From Paraburkholderia acidicola (GTDB taxonomy: Bacteria; Pseudomonadota; Gammaproteobacteria; Burkholderiales; Burkholderiaceae), in the NCBI RefSeq assembly GCF_002362315.1, contig NZ_MTZV01000004.1, positions 1,116,001-1,180,000 on the forward strand: a stretch of 64,000 bases of DNA. Direction: 5' to 3'. How positions within the stretch are numbered: position 1 is the stretch's first letter; each line of letters begins with the position of its first letter. The notes beneath the pieces are model-generated. The model was not told the origin of the DNA. It saw only the letters and a program-made list of their open reading frames with translations, and did not search any database. Position numbers and translations under genes: made by a program. Below, piece after piece: positions 7,940-15,879 of this stretch.

Positions 7940-8914
7940 ATGGCTACAGGCTCACACGATCGCCGCTTCGACGCATCCGCGTCCGATACCGCCGAGGCAC
8001 CGATGCGCCGCCGCGGTCGCCGGCTGAAGATGGACGATCGCGTCGTGTTCGCGCAGGGCCTGCCGATGCCGCTCTGGCAGGACCTCTACTACCAGGCGCT
8101 GCGCGCCAGCTGGCCATCCTTCTTCGTCGCGCTGGCGGTGCTGTTCCTGCTGCTCAATACCGCGTTTGCCTCGCTCTACATGCTCGGCACCACGCCGATC
8201 GCCAACCAGTTTCCGAAGGGCTTCACCGGTGCGTTTTTCTTCAGCGTCGAAACGCTGGCGACGGTCGGCTACGGCGACATGCATCCGCAGACGATCTACG
8301 CGCATCTGGTCGCGACCGTCGAGATCTTTATCGGCATGTCGGGCATCGCGCTGGCGACCGGGTTGATCTTCGCGCGCTTCTCGCGCCCTCACGCCAAGAT
8401 CATGTTTTCGCGTTACGCGATCGTGCGGATGCTCGATGGGAAGATGACGCTTGTCGTGCGCTCGGCGAACGGACGGCAGAACGTGATTGCCGAAGCGCAC
8501 GCAAGGCTACGGCTGATGCGTGTCGAAGTAACGCCGGAAGGCTACCGGTCGCGGAAGATCCGCGATCTCGCGCTGATACGCGACCAGCATCCGATCTTCC
8601 AGCTCGGCTGGAGCCTGATGCACATCATCGATGAAACGAGTCCGCTGTATGGGCAGACGGCGGAGTCGCTGGCAGCTTGCGACGCATCGTTGCTGGCGAT
8701 CATCGAAGGCTCCGACGAAACCACCGCGCAGACGATGCAGCAACGCAAATCATGGCCGGCTGCGGACATTCGCTGGCAGTATCGCTACATTGATCTGATG
8801 CACGACGAAGATGGGGTGAGCTATATCGACTACTCGCAGTTCGATGAAGTCGTGCCGCTTGAGCCGCATGAAATGATTCCGGCGGGGTCGGCGCCGGATC
8901 CGCAGCGGGGTTGA
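7940..8914 (+). CDS. KirBac-type inward-rectifier potassium channel
   Basis: A 324-residue prokaryotic Kir channel. After a basic N-terminus come a slide-helix region (MPLWQDLYYQALRASWPSFF), the outer helix (about residues 55-78), a pore helix and the selectivity filter TVGYGD at residues 108-113, then the inner helix (TVEIFIGMSGIALATGLIFA). The C-terminal half is the Kir immunoglobulin-like cytosolic domain (AKIMFSRYAIVRMLDGKMTL, HPIFQLGWSLMHIIDE, IEGSDETTAQTMQQR). From memory it is very like KirBac1.1 of Burkholderia pseudomallei. The ATG at 7940 is preferred; an upstream in-frame start at 7901 adds residues of no Kir type. It acts as a tetramer in the inner membrane. Confidence 0.95.
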   Translation: MATGSHDRRFDASASDTAEAPMRRRGRRLKMDDRVVFAQGLPMPLWQDLYYQALRASWPSFFVALAVLFLLLNTAFASLYMLGTTPIANQFPKGFTGAFFFSVETLATVGYGDMHPQTIYAHLVATVEIFIGMSGIALATGLIFARFSRPHAKIMFSRYAIVRMLDGKMTLVVRSANGRQNVIAEAHARLRLMRVEVTPEGYRSRKIRDLALIRDQHPIFQLGWSLMHIIDETSPLYGQTAESLAACDASLLAIIEGSDETTAQTMQQRKSWPAADIRWQYRYIDLMHDEDGVSYIDYSQFDEVVPLEPHEMIPAGSAPDPQRG

Positions 8915-8926
8915 GGCCTACACCGA

Positions 8927-9544
8927 TTACCGCGTAACCTTCAACGCCGCCAGTTCCCGCTGCTCAACCGCCACCGCACGCGCATGACCATCGCGCGACA
9001 CGGCCCGCTCGACGAAATCGCCGATCCGGCCTTTCGGCTCCAGCAGCTTCGCGGCGAACGCAATCTGCAAAGTACCGGCAAGCAAGAGATCGGCAGCGGT
9101 GAAACGTTCGCCCAGCAGCCATTCGCCTTCTTCAAGCGCGCCGTCGACCGCGTGCCTCACCCGATCGAAATCACCCCAACCGAAGCTGAACGTATTGCCG
9201 GAAGCACCGGTAATCTTCTCAGCCATCGCCGGTTCGAGACAACCCGGCGTGAAGAATAGCCACTGCAGGAAACGCCCGCGCAACGGATCGTCGATCGCTG
9301 CACCGAGGTTCGCAGCGGGAAAGCGGTCGGCAAGATACAGCAGCACCGCGCCCGACTCGGCCACGCGCACGCCATGATCATCGAGCGCAGGCAGCTTCGT
9401 CATCGGATTGACGTCGCGGTAGTCGGCGGTGCCCTGTTCGCCCGCGCGGATGTTCACGTGAATCAGTTCGTAGCGAGCACCGATCTCTTCGAGCATCCAG
9501 AGTGCGCGGAACGCGCGGGTCTTCGGCCAGTAATAGAGTTTCAT
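8927..9544 (-). CDS. Glutathione S-transferase family protein
   Basis: A 205-residue cytosolic GST. The thioredoxin-like N-terminal domain (MKLYYWPKTRAFRALWMLEE, then NPMTKLPALDD and the glutathione-binding AESGAVLLYLADRFP) is followed by an all-helical domain with GEWLLGERFTAADLLLAGTL. The ATG at 9544 has GGAG eight bases upstream and gives the usual GST N-terminus; the longer frame to 9589 adds an unrelated segment. The protein converges on the KirBac gene with only 12 bp between stops. Class and substrate cannot be told. Confidence 0.92.
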   Translation of the reverse strand: MKLYYWPKTRAFRALWMLEEIGARYELIHVNIRAGEQGTADYRDVNPMTKLPALDDHGVRVAESGAVLLYLADRFPAANLGAAIDDPLRGRFLQWLFFTPGCLEPAMAEKITGASGNTFSFGWGDFDRVRHAVDGALEEGEWLLGERFTAADLLLAGTLQIAFAAKLLEPKGRIGDFVERAVSRDGHARAVAVEQRELAALKVTR

Positions 9545-9727
9545 CTGACGACTCCCGGATGCGGAAAGGAAGCCGTCAGCGTACAGCAATGCATCGGCGG
9601 CGGGCGTGTTATCGACGGTGCCCGCGCACCCTACCCAGGCGCCCGGTAGAACTCACTCAAAAAACCGGTGAAACGCCGCGCGCGTCGCGCATTCAGACCG
9701 ACAGCGCAGCAAGTTAGCAAAAATATT

Positions 9728-9807
9728 CTCTATTCGGCGCGAAAAAATAGAGTCTCTTTCGCCACGCCCGGGATCGCCCGGCGTGGCGAATGCATAACAG
9801 GAGACTC
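9728..9807 (+). promoter_or_regulatory. Structured leader with mutually exclusive hairpins before the indolepyruvate oxidoreductase gene
   Basis: Three pairings are visible before the ATG at 9812. CTCTATT (9728-9734) pairs with AATAGAG (9746-9752). TTCGCCACGCC pairs perfectly with GGCGTGGCGAA as an 11-bp stem (9758-9790). GAGTCTC (9750-9756) pairs with GAGACTC (9801-9807), which overlaps the AGGAG ribosome site (9799-9803). The first and third pairings share bases 9750-9752 and cannot both form. This is the layout of a translational switch: one fold hides the ribosome site, the other frees it. Whether it is transcribed and what would trigger it are unknown. Confidence 0.45.
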
Positions 9808-9811
9808 CACA

Positions 9812-12800
9812 ATGACCGCCCGCCTGCCCGTCGACGGAACGCCCGCCCTCTCGGATTACCGTCTGTCGGACAACCTCACCGCTACGCGCGGCCGCATCTT
9901 CCTCACCGGTACCCAGGCGCTTGTCCGTCTCGCGCTGATGCAGCGCGACGCCGACCGCGCGCGCGGCATGAACACAGCAGGCTTTATCAGCGGCTATCGC
10001 GGCTCGCCGCTCGGCATGGTCGACCAGCAGTTGTGGAAAGCGAAGAAACTGCTCGATAGCCACGACATCCGCTTTCTTCCTGCGATCAACGAAGAACTCG
10101 GTGGCACGGCGGTGCTCGGGACACAACGCGTCGAAGCGGACCCGGAGCGCACCGTCGAAGGCGTGTTTGCGATGTGGTACGGCAAGGGGCCAGGCGTCGA
10201 CCGCGCGGGCGATGCGCTGAAGCACGGCAACGCGTACGGCTCGTCGGCACACGGCGGCGTGCTCGTCGTGGCTGGCGACGACCACGGCTGCGTCTCATCA
10301 TCGATGCCGCATCAAAGCGACTTCGCGATGATGGCTTGGCACATGCCGGTCGTGAATCCATCGAACGTCGCCGATATGCTCGAATTCGGCCTGTACGGCT
10401 GGGCGCTGTCGCGCTACTCGGGCGCATGGGTCGGCTTCAAGGCAATTTCGGAAACCGTCGAATCGGGCTCAACCGTCGATCTCGACGCGCTGCACACCAC
10501 ATGGGACGACCCCAGCGGCTTCGAACCGCCCGCGGGCGGCCTGCACAACCGCTGGCCCGACCTGCCGAGTCTCACGATCGAAGCGCGCCTCGCCGCGAAG
10601 CTCGACGCGGTACGGCACTTTGCGCGCACCAACAGCATCGATAAATGGATCGCCCCGAGCCCGCACGCAAACGTCGGCATCGTCACGTGCGGCAAGGCGC
10701 ATCTCGACCTGATGGAAACGCTGCGCCGGCTCGACGTGACGGTCGCGGACCTCGAAGCGGCAGGCGTGCGGATCTACAAGGTCGGCCTGTCGTTCCCGCT
10801 CGAAATGACGCGTATCGACGCGTTCGTCGCAGGTCTCTCCGAAGTACTCGTGATCGAAGAGAAAGGTCCGGTCATCGAGCAGCAGATCAAGGACTATCTG
10901 TACAACCGCCAGGAGGGCGCGCGTCCGGTCGTGATCGGCAAGCACGCGCAGGACGGCACGCTGTTGCTGTCGTCGCTGGGCGAACTGCGCCCGTCGCGCA
11001 TCCTGCCCGTGTTCGCGAACTGGCTCGCGCGCCATAAGCCTGCGCTCGATCGGCGCGAACGCGTGGTCGATCTCGTCGCGCCGCAAATCCTCTCGAACGC
11101 CGCCGATGCAGTGAAGCGCACGCCGTACTTCTGCTCCGGCTGTCCGCACAACACCTCAACGAAGGTGCCCGAAGGTTCGATTGCGCAAGCCGGCATCGGC
11201 TGCCATTTCATGGCGTCGTGGATGGAGCGCGACACGACGGGCCTGATCCAGATGGGCGGCGAAGGCGTCGACTGGGCCTCGCATTCGATGTTCACGAAGA
11301 CGCCGCACGTGTTCCAGAACCTCGGTGACGGTACGTACTTCCACTCGGGCATTCTCGCGATCCGCCAGGCAGTCGCGGCGAAAACCAACATCACGTACAA
11401 GATTCTCTATAACGATGCAGTCGCGATGACGGGCGGCCAGCCTGTGGACGGCAGCATCTCGGTGCCGCAGATCGCGCGTCAGGTCGAAGCGGAAGGGGTG
11501 TCGCGCTTCGTTGTGGTCAGCGATGAGCCGGAGAAGTACGACGGTCATCACAATCTCTTTCCGCAGGGCACGACGTTTCATCACCGGCGCGAACTCGATA
11601 CCGTACAGCGCCTGCTGCGCGACATTGGCGGCGTCACCGTGCTGATCTACGACCAGACCTGTGCCGCCGAAAAACGCCGGCGCCGCAAGAAAGGCGAATT
11701 CCCCGATCCCGACAAGCGTCTCTTCATCAATGAAGCTGTGTGTGAAGGCTGCGGCGATTGCGGTGTGCAGTCGAACTGCCTGTCGGTCGAGCCGGTGGAA
11801 ACGCCACTCGGCAGAAAACGTCGTATCGATCAGTCGTCGTGCAACAAGGACTACTCGTGCGTGAACGGCTTCTGCCCGAGCTTCGTGACGATCGAAGGCG
11901 GCAAGCTGAAGAAAGCCGCGGGCGTCGCATTCGACGTCGAAGCGCTGGCCAAGCGGGTCGATGCGCTCACCGTGCCGATGCCGCAACTCGACGCTGCACC
12001 GTACGACATCCTGGTAACGGGCGTCGGCGGGACGGGTGTCGTGACGGTCGGTGCGTTGATCAGCATGGCCGCGCACCTCGAAGGCAAGAGCGCGTCGGTG
12101 CTCGACTTCATGGGCTTTGCGCAGAAGGGCGGCTCGGTGCTGTCGTTCGTGCGTTTCGCCGCACGCGACGAATGGCTGAACCAGGTGCGCATCGATACGC
12201 AGCAGGCCGACGTTCTGCTCGCCTGCGACATGGTGGTCGGCGCCGGCGCCGACGCATTGCAGACCGTGCGTCATGGCCGCACCCGCATCGTCGTGAACAC
12301 GCACGCGATTCCAAATGCGACGTTCGTGCAGAACCCCGACGCCAACCTGCATGCGGATGCGCTCTATGAAAAGATGCGTCACGCAGCCGGCGACGAACGC
12401 ATGTCCGCGTGCGATGCGCAATCGCTAGCCACGCGCTTTCTCGGCGACACGATCGGCGCGAACATCCTGATGCTCGGCTTCGCGTGGCAACTCGGGCTCG
12501 TGCCGGTCTCGCTCGGCGCGTTGATGCGCGCAATCGAACTGAACAACGTCGCCGTACCGATGAACCAGCTCGCGTTCGCAGTCGGCCGCCTGGCCGCAGC
12601 CGATCCTGGCGCACTCGAAACGCTGTGGCAGGCGCGTCATTCGGCGAAACCGGCAGTGAATCTCGACACGCTCGACCAGTTGATCGCCGATCGCGAAACG
12701 CGTCTCGCAAGCTATGGCGGCGCAGCGTACGTGAAGCGTTATCGCGCGCTCGTCGATGCGGCACGCAAGGCCGAAGGCAGCGCCAACGACGACCGTATTG

Positions 12801-13393
12801 CACGCGCCGTCGCGACGACGTTCTACCGTCTGCTTGCTGTGAAGGACGAGTACGAGGTCGGCCGTCTGCATACGGACAAGGCGTTCCGCGAAGCGCTCGA
12901 AGCGCAGTTCGAAGGCGTGGCAGGCAAGGATTTCGGTGTGAAGTTCAACCTCGCGCCGCCGGGACTCGCGCGTTCGAAGCACGGTGAAGTGCCGCGCAAA
13001 TTGACGTTCGGGCAATGGATGTGGCCCGTGCTCGGTATGCTCTCGAAATGGCGTGGACTGCGTGGCACCATGCTCGATCCGTTCGGTAAATCGCTTGAAC
13101 GGCGCATGGAACGTGCGCTCGCCGACGATTACGAAAACACCATGCTGCGAGCCTTTAGCGTGTTGCAGCCCGACACCGCCGAAGTCATCGCGAAGCTCGC
13201 TGATCTGCATGCACGTGTGCGCGGTTATGGTCACGTGAAGCTGGCGAACCTCGCTGGTGTGAAACGCAGCGAGCGCGATCTGGTTAAGCAACTGCAGATC
13301 GATGCGGCGACGTCGGCGGCGGTTCAGCAGGCGCTTGCTGAGGTGAAAGGCGCGGGAACGCTGCGCGGTATTCCAGTAGTCGTCGCAAAGTGA
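9812..13393 (+). CDS. Indolepyruvate ferredoxin oxidoreductase, fused alpha/gamma type
   Basis: A 1193-residue cytosolic enzyme that oxidatively decarboxylates aryl pyruvates (indolepyruvate, phenylpyruvate) to aryl-CoA with ferredoxin, the single-chain IorAB form found in aerobic Betaproteobacteria. An N-terminal pyrimidine-binding domain (GFISGYRGSPLGMVDQQLW) is followed by a thiamine-diphosphate domain with CSGCPHNTS (Cys441) and GGEGVDWASHS. An iron-sulfur segment has CEGCGDCGVQSNC (644-656) and CNKDYSCVNGFC (from 677). The gamma domain has GVGGTGVVTVGALI (near 737) and DFMGFAQKGGSV. The ATG at 9812 has AGGAG eight bases upstream; the longer frame would run through the leader hairpins. 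It likely serves phenylalanine, tyrosine or tryptophan catabolism. Confidence 0.95.
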   Translation: MTARLPVDGTPALSDYRLSDNLTATRGRIFLTGTQALVRLALMQRDADRARGMNTAGFISGYRGSPLGMVDQQLWKAKKLLDSHDIRFLPAINEELGGTAVLGTQRVEADPERTVEGVFAMWYGKGPGVDRAGDALKHGNAYGSSAHGGVLVVAGDDHGCVSSSMPHQSDFAMMAWHMPVVNPSNVADMLEFGLYGWALSRYSGAWVGFKAISETVESGSTVDLDALHTTWDDPSGFEPPAGGLHNRWPDLPSLTIEARLAAKLDAVRHFARTNSIDKWIAPSPHANVGIVTCGKAHLDLMETLRRLDVTVADLEAAGVRIYKVGLSFPLEMTRIDAFVAGLSEVLVIEEKGPVIEQQIKDYLYNRQEGARPVVIGKHAQDGTLLLSSLGELRPSRILPVFANWLARHKPALDRRERVVDLVAPQILSNAADAVKRTPYFCSGCPHNTSTKVPEGSIAQAGIGCHFMASWMERDTTGLIQMGGEGVDWASHSMFTKTPHVFQNLGDGTYFHSGILAIRQAVAAKTNITYKILYNDAVAMTGGQPVDGSISVPQIARQVEAEGVSRFVVVSDEPEKYDGHHNLFPQGTTFHHRRELDTVQRLLRDIGGVTVLIYDQTCAAEKRRRRKKGEFPDPDKRLFINEAVCEGCGDCGVQSNCLSVEPVETPLGRKRRIDQSSCNKDYSCVNGFCPSFVTIEGGKLKKAAGVAFDVEALAKRVDALTVPMPQLDAAPYDILVTGVGGTGVVTVGALISMAAHLEGKSASVLDFMGFAQKGGSVLSFVRFAARDEWLNQVRIDTQQADVLLACDMVVGAGADALQTVRHGRTRIVVNTHAIPNATFVQNPDANLHADALYEKMRHAAGDERMSACDAQSLATRFLGDTIGANILMLGFAWQLGLVPVSLGALMRAIELNNVAVPMNQLAFAVGRLAAADPGALETLWQARHSAKPAVNLDTLDQLIADRETRLASYGGAAYVKRYRALVDAARKAEGSANDDRIARAVATTFYRLLAVKDEYEVGRLHTDKAFREALEAQFEGVAGKDFGVKFNLAPPGLARSKHGEVPRKLTFGQWMWPVLGMLSKWRGLRGTMLDPFGKSLERRMERALADDYENTMLRAFSVLQPDTAEVIAKLADLHARVRGYGHVKLANLAGVKRSERDLVKQLQIDAATSAAVQQALAEVKGAGTLRGIPVVVAK

Positions 13394-13423
13394 GCGCGAA
13401 GTGAGTGCGGAGTAAGCGACAAT

Positions 13424-13452
13424 GCGCGCGCCGTGCAGTCTGCGGCGCGCGC
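13424..13452. terminator. Strong stem-loop between convergent genes
   Basis: GCGCGCGCCG and CGGCGCGCGC form a perfect 10-bp GC stem with a nine-base loop, 30 bp after the oxidoreductase stop and 16 bp after the cutC stop on the other strand. No T tract follows, so it may be a bidirectional or Rho-assisted 3' end. Confidence 0.5.
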
Positions 13453-13468
13453 TGTCATGTCATGTTGA

Positions 13469-14176
13469 TCAAGTCACCGCGTCGAGCAACACCCTGACGC
13501 GCGCCACCTGCTGCGGATCGACCGGCGCAAGACCGCTGCCACCGATCCGCACACCCGAACCAAAGTGCACCGCCGCGACGCCGGTCGTGCGCACGAAGCC
13601 GGCGATTGCATCGACGGTTAGCCCAGCGCCCGCAAGTACCGTGCAATGCGATCCCGCTGATTGCTGCACGAGCATCCGGATCGTATCGGTCGCGTCCAGC
13701 ACCGAAGGTTTGCCGCCCGACGTCAGCACATTCGTTACGGCTTTGAAGCCGAGCAGCGTATCGAATGCTTCGGCGAGATCGCGTGCTTCGTCGAACGCGC
13801 GATGAAACGTGACGGCCAAACCATCGGCAGCATCGATCAACCGCGCCACCCCCTCTCGATCGATCTCACGCGCTGGCGTCAGCATGCCGGTGACGATGCC
13901 GTGCGCACCCGCTGCAACAATCGCGCGAACATCGCGTGTCATCACGGCAAGGTCATGCGCGTCGAAAACAAATGAACGGCTATGCGGACGCACGATCACG
14001 TTCACCGGAATCGTCACGGCCTCGACCACCGCTTCGATCAGTCCGATACTCGGTGTGAGGCCGCCTTCGCCCATCGCGGTAACGAGTTCGAGCCGGTCAG
14101 CACCGGCCTGCGCGGCAAGCCGCGCGTCGGCGACAGTCGTCGCGATGACTTCGAGCAGAACAGGAGTAACAGGCAT
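13469..14176 (-). CDS. cutC: CutC family protein (copper homeostasis)
   Basis: A 235-residue TIM-barrel protein. CutC marks are LLEVIATTVADARLAAQAGADRLELV, GGLTPS, NVIVRPHSRSFVF, GIVTGMLT, FHRAFDEARD, the highly conserved VLTSGG and the AVHFGSGVR end. CutC has been linked to copper tolerance, but the molecular activity is poorly defined and a hydrolase role has been suggested. Full length for the family. It is followed on the same strand by nothing; upstream, 40 bp away, ends the EAL gene, so the two could be co-transcribed. Confidence 0.93.
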   Translation of the reverse strand: MPVTPVLLEVIATTVADARLAAQAGADRLELVTAMGEGGLTPSIGLIEAVVEAVTIPVNVIVRPHSRSFVFDAHDLAVMTRDVRAIVAAGAHGIVTGMLTPAREIDREGVARLIDAADGLAVTFHRAFDEARDLAEAFDTLLGFKAVTNVLTSGGKPSVLDATDTIRMLVQQSAGSHCTVLAGAGLTVDAIAGFVRTTGVAAVHFGSGVRIGGSGLAPVDPQQVARVRVLLDAVT

Positions 14177-14215
14177 AACGGATCGTCGTCTTCGGAACAG
14201 AAAGACGACATGATC

Positions 14216-15493
14216 TCAGATGCGCGCCTCATCGAGCCAGTCGATGTCGCCGCACAGCACGCAGGTCTCATCACCAATGCGCGTCGCCACCGATAGCGTC
14301 ACACAAGGCATCGCTTCGTTGATCGACAGATACGGGCGCGTCACGTGTACACGCTCGGGTGCCGCAATCGCCGCGCGAAAGTACGGCCGACGCAGCCAGT
14401 TCGCGCCCTGCGCATCGGCGAGCGGCAGAAAACGTGTTTCGTGTGCCGCACGATCCGCGCGCAGCACGACGTTGCGCCCCGACTGCCGACCGTTCGCATC
14501 GAGCAAAAAGCAACGCGCCGCGTGATCGAGTGCGAGAAAATTCCAGCACACCTCATCGAGCGCTTCGCCGGCGCTCAGGCGCTCGGCGGCCCGTTCGAAG
14601 GCGCGCACATACGGCGCGAGGCGAGCCGCGTTCTGCCGCTCGCGCGCTTCGGTCTGGATGCGGTGGCGCTCGGTCAGCTCGCCGATGCACTGCGCGGACT
14701 GCACGCTGTCCGCCACACCCGGGTTCGGGCGGCCGAAGAAAAAACCCTGCACGAAATCCGCGTTGCACGCGAGCGCCATCTGCGCTTCGTGTTCGGTCTC
14801 GACACCTTCGATCAGCACGAGCTTGCCCGCTTCGTGCAGCAGCGCAACGAGCCCAGGCAGGATCGCCGCCATGTCCGCACGATGCGCGGCGTGCGACAGC
14901 ATGACCCGGTCGAGCTTCACGATGTCGGGATTCAACTGCCAGATGCGTTCGACGTTCGAATGGCCCGCGCCGAAATCGTCGAGTGCGATCAGGAAGCCGC
15001 GCTCGCGGAATTGACGCACGGCATCGGCCAGACGTTCGATGTCTTCGGCCCGTTGCTCGAGCACTTCGAGCACGATGCGGCGCGGCGAGATATCGAGCCG
15101 CCGCAGATTCGCGAGCAACGCGGCGGAATGGTAGGGATCGGTGAGCGCACCGGGGTGCACGTTGAGAAACAGCCATTCGCGCTCGGCCCCGAGCACCTTG
15201 AAGTTTTCCAGGTGCAGCGCCTGGGCGAGCCGGTCCACCTGCAGCACTTCGCCGAGACGCGCGGCCTGGCCGAATACGTCGAGCGGCGATACCGGGCGGT
15301 CGAGTGCATCGTGCGCGCGCAGCAATCCTTCATAACCGACCGCCCGCATATGCGACAGACTGAAGATCGGTTGAAATACGCTGGTGAGCGTGAGCTCGCC
15401 GTGCTGCACCGAATAGCGTTCGAACCCCGAGGTCACTGACAGCTCGAAGCCGTGCGGCCCCACGGCCGTCCTTTCCTGTTGCGCAATCGTCAT
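14216..15493 (-). CDS. EAL-domain cyclic-di-GMP phosphodiesterase with C-terminal sensor-like domain
   Basis: A 425-residue protein without membrane helices. Residues 35-265 are an EAL domain. The signature loop reads YEGLLR, so the second residue of EAL is Gly, but the catalytic set appears intact: E55, the Asn of FLNVHPGAL, the Glu of LEVLEQ, DDFGAGHS, VKLDRV, IEGVETE and VQGFFFG. It is therefore probably active in breaking down c-di-GMP. The C-terminal 150 residues contain NWLRRPYFRAAI and RPYLSINEAMPCVTLSVA, a pattern of PAS-like/Cache-type sensing domains, here cytoplasmic. The ATG at 15493 has AGAGGA just upstream; the ribosome site lies in a short inverted repeat (15500-15513). Confidence 0.9.
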   Translation of the reverse strand: MTIAQQERTAVGPHGFELSVTSGFERYSVQHGELTLTSVFQPIFSLSHMRAVGYEGLLRAHDALDRPVSPLDVFGQAARLGEVLQVDRLAQALHLENFKVLGAEREWLFLNVHPGALTDPYHSAALLANLRRLDISPRRIVLEVLEQRAEDIERLADAVRQFRERGFLIALDDFGAGHSNVERIWQLNPDIVKLDRVMLSHAAHRADMAAILPGLVALLHEAGKLVLIEGVETEHEAQMALACNADFVQGFFFGRPNPGVADSVQSAQCIGELTERHRIQTEARERQNAARLAPYVRAFERAAERLSAGEALDEVCWNFLALDHAARCFLLDANGRQSGRNVVLRADRAAHETRFLPLADAQGANWLRRPYFRAAIAAPERVHVTRPYLSINEAMPCVTLSVATRIGDETCVLCGDIDWLDEARI

Positions 15494-15879
15494 GCATTCC
15501 TCTCGAGCGAGAGCAGCACCCATGCAGTCCGCATGGAACGGGGCACGGTGTCTGTTCTCGAAATGTGCGTCATCGATACAGGTTAAGCAAGCTCCATGCG
15601 CACAGCGGACCACGCGTTGGCGAAATTTGCAATGAAGCCTGCACCGCCCGTAAGGTTCGTGCGTCGGGCGAGGGCGTTCACTGCACCGCAACAGTGCGCA
15701 GCGAGTATTGTGGTCCCTTATGCACGCTGCCTGTTTCCGTAAGCGCCGGGCCGTAGCGGTCTGTGTGTTTTGCACCGGACCGCCATCGCATCGGGCTACA
15801 CTGCCGGCACCACTGCCTTTCAATTTCACTGGCCGCCCACGTGCGGCGTTCCGTTAAACGGTCGCTTCCGACTCCGCCC
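15494..15879. other. Divergent intergenic region, EAL gene / antiporter gene
   Basis: 386 bp without a supported gene. Two inverted repeats are seen near the EAL start: CTCTCG-AG-CGAGAG (15500-15513, covering its ribosome site) and CCATGC-N5-GCATGG (15520-15536). No clear sigma-70 promoter could be picked by eye. Confidence 0.5.

Noticed and set aside
11156..12421. 421-codon minus-strand frame inside the indolepyruvate oxidoreductase gene
   Set aside because: Shadow frame, His/Arg-rich, with no family pattern.
14345..15439. 364-codon plus-strand frame inside the EAL gene
   Set aside because: Shadow frame; the minus strand has a complete EAL domain.
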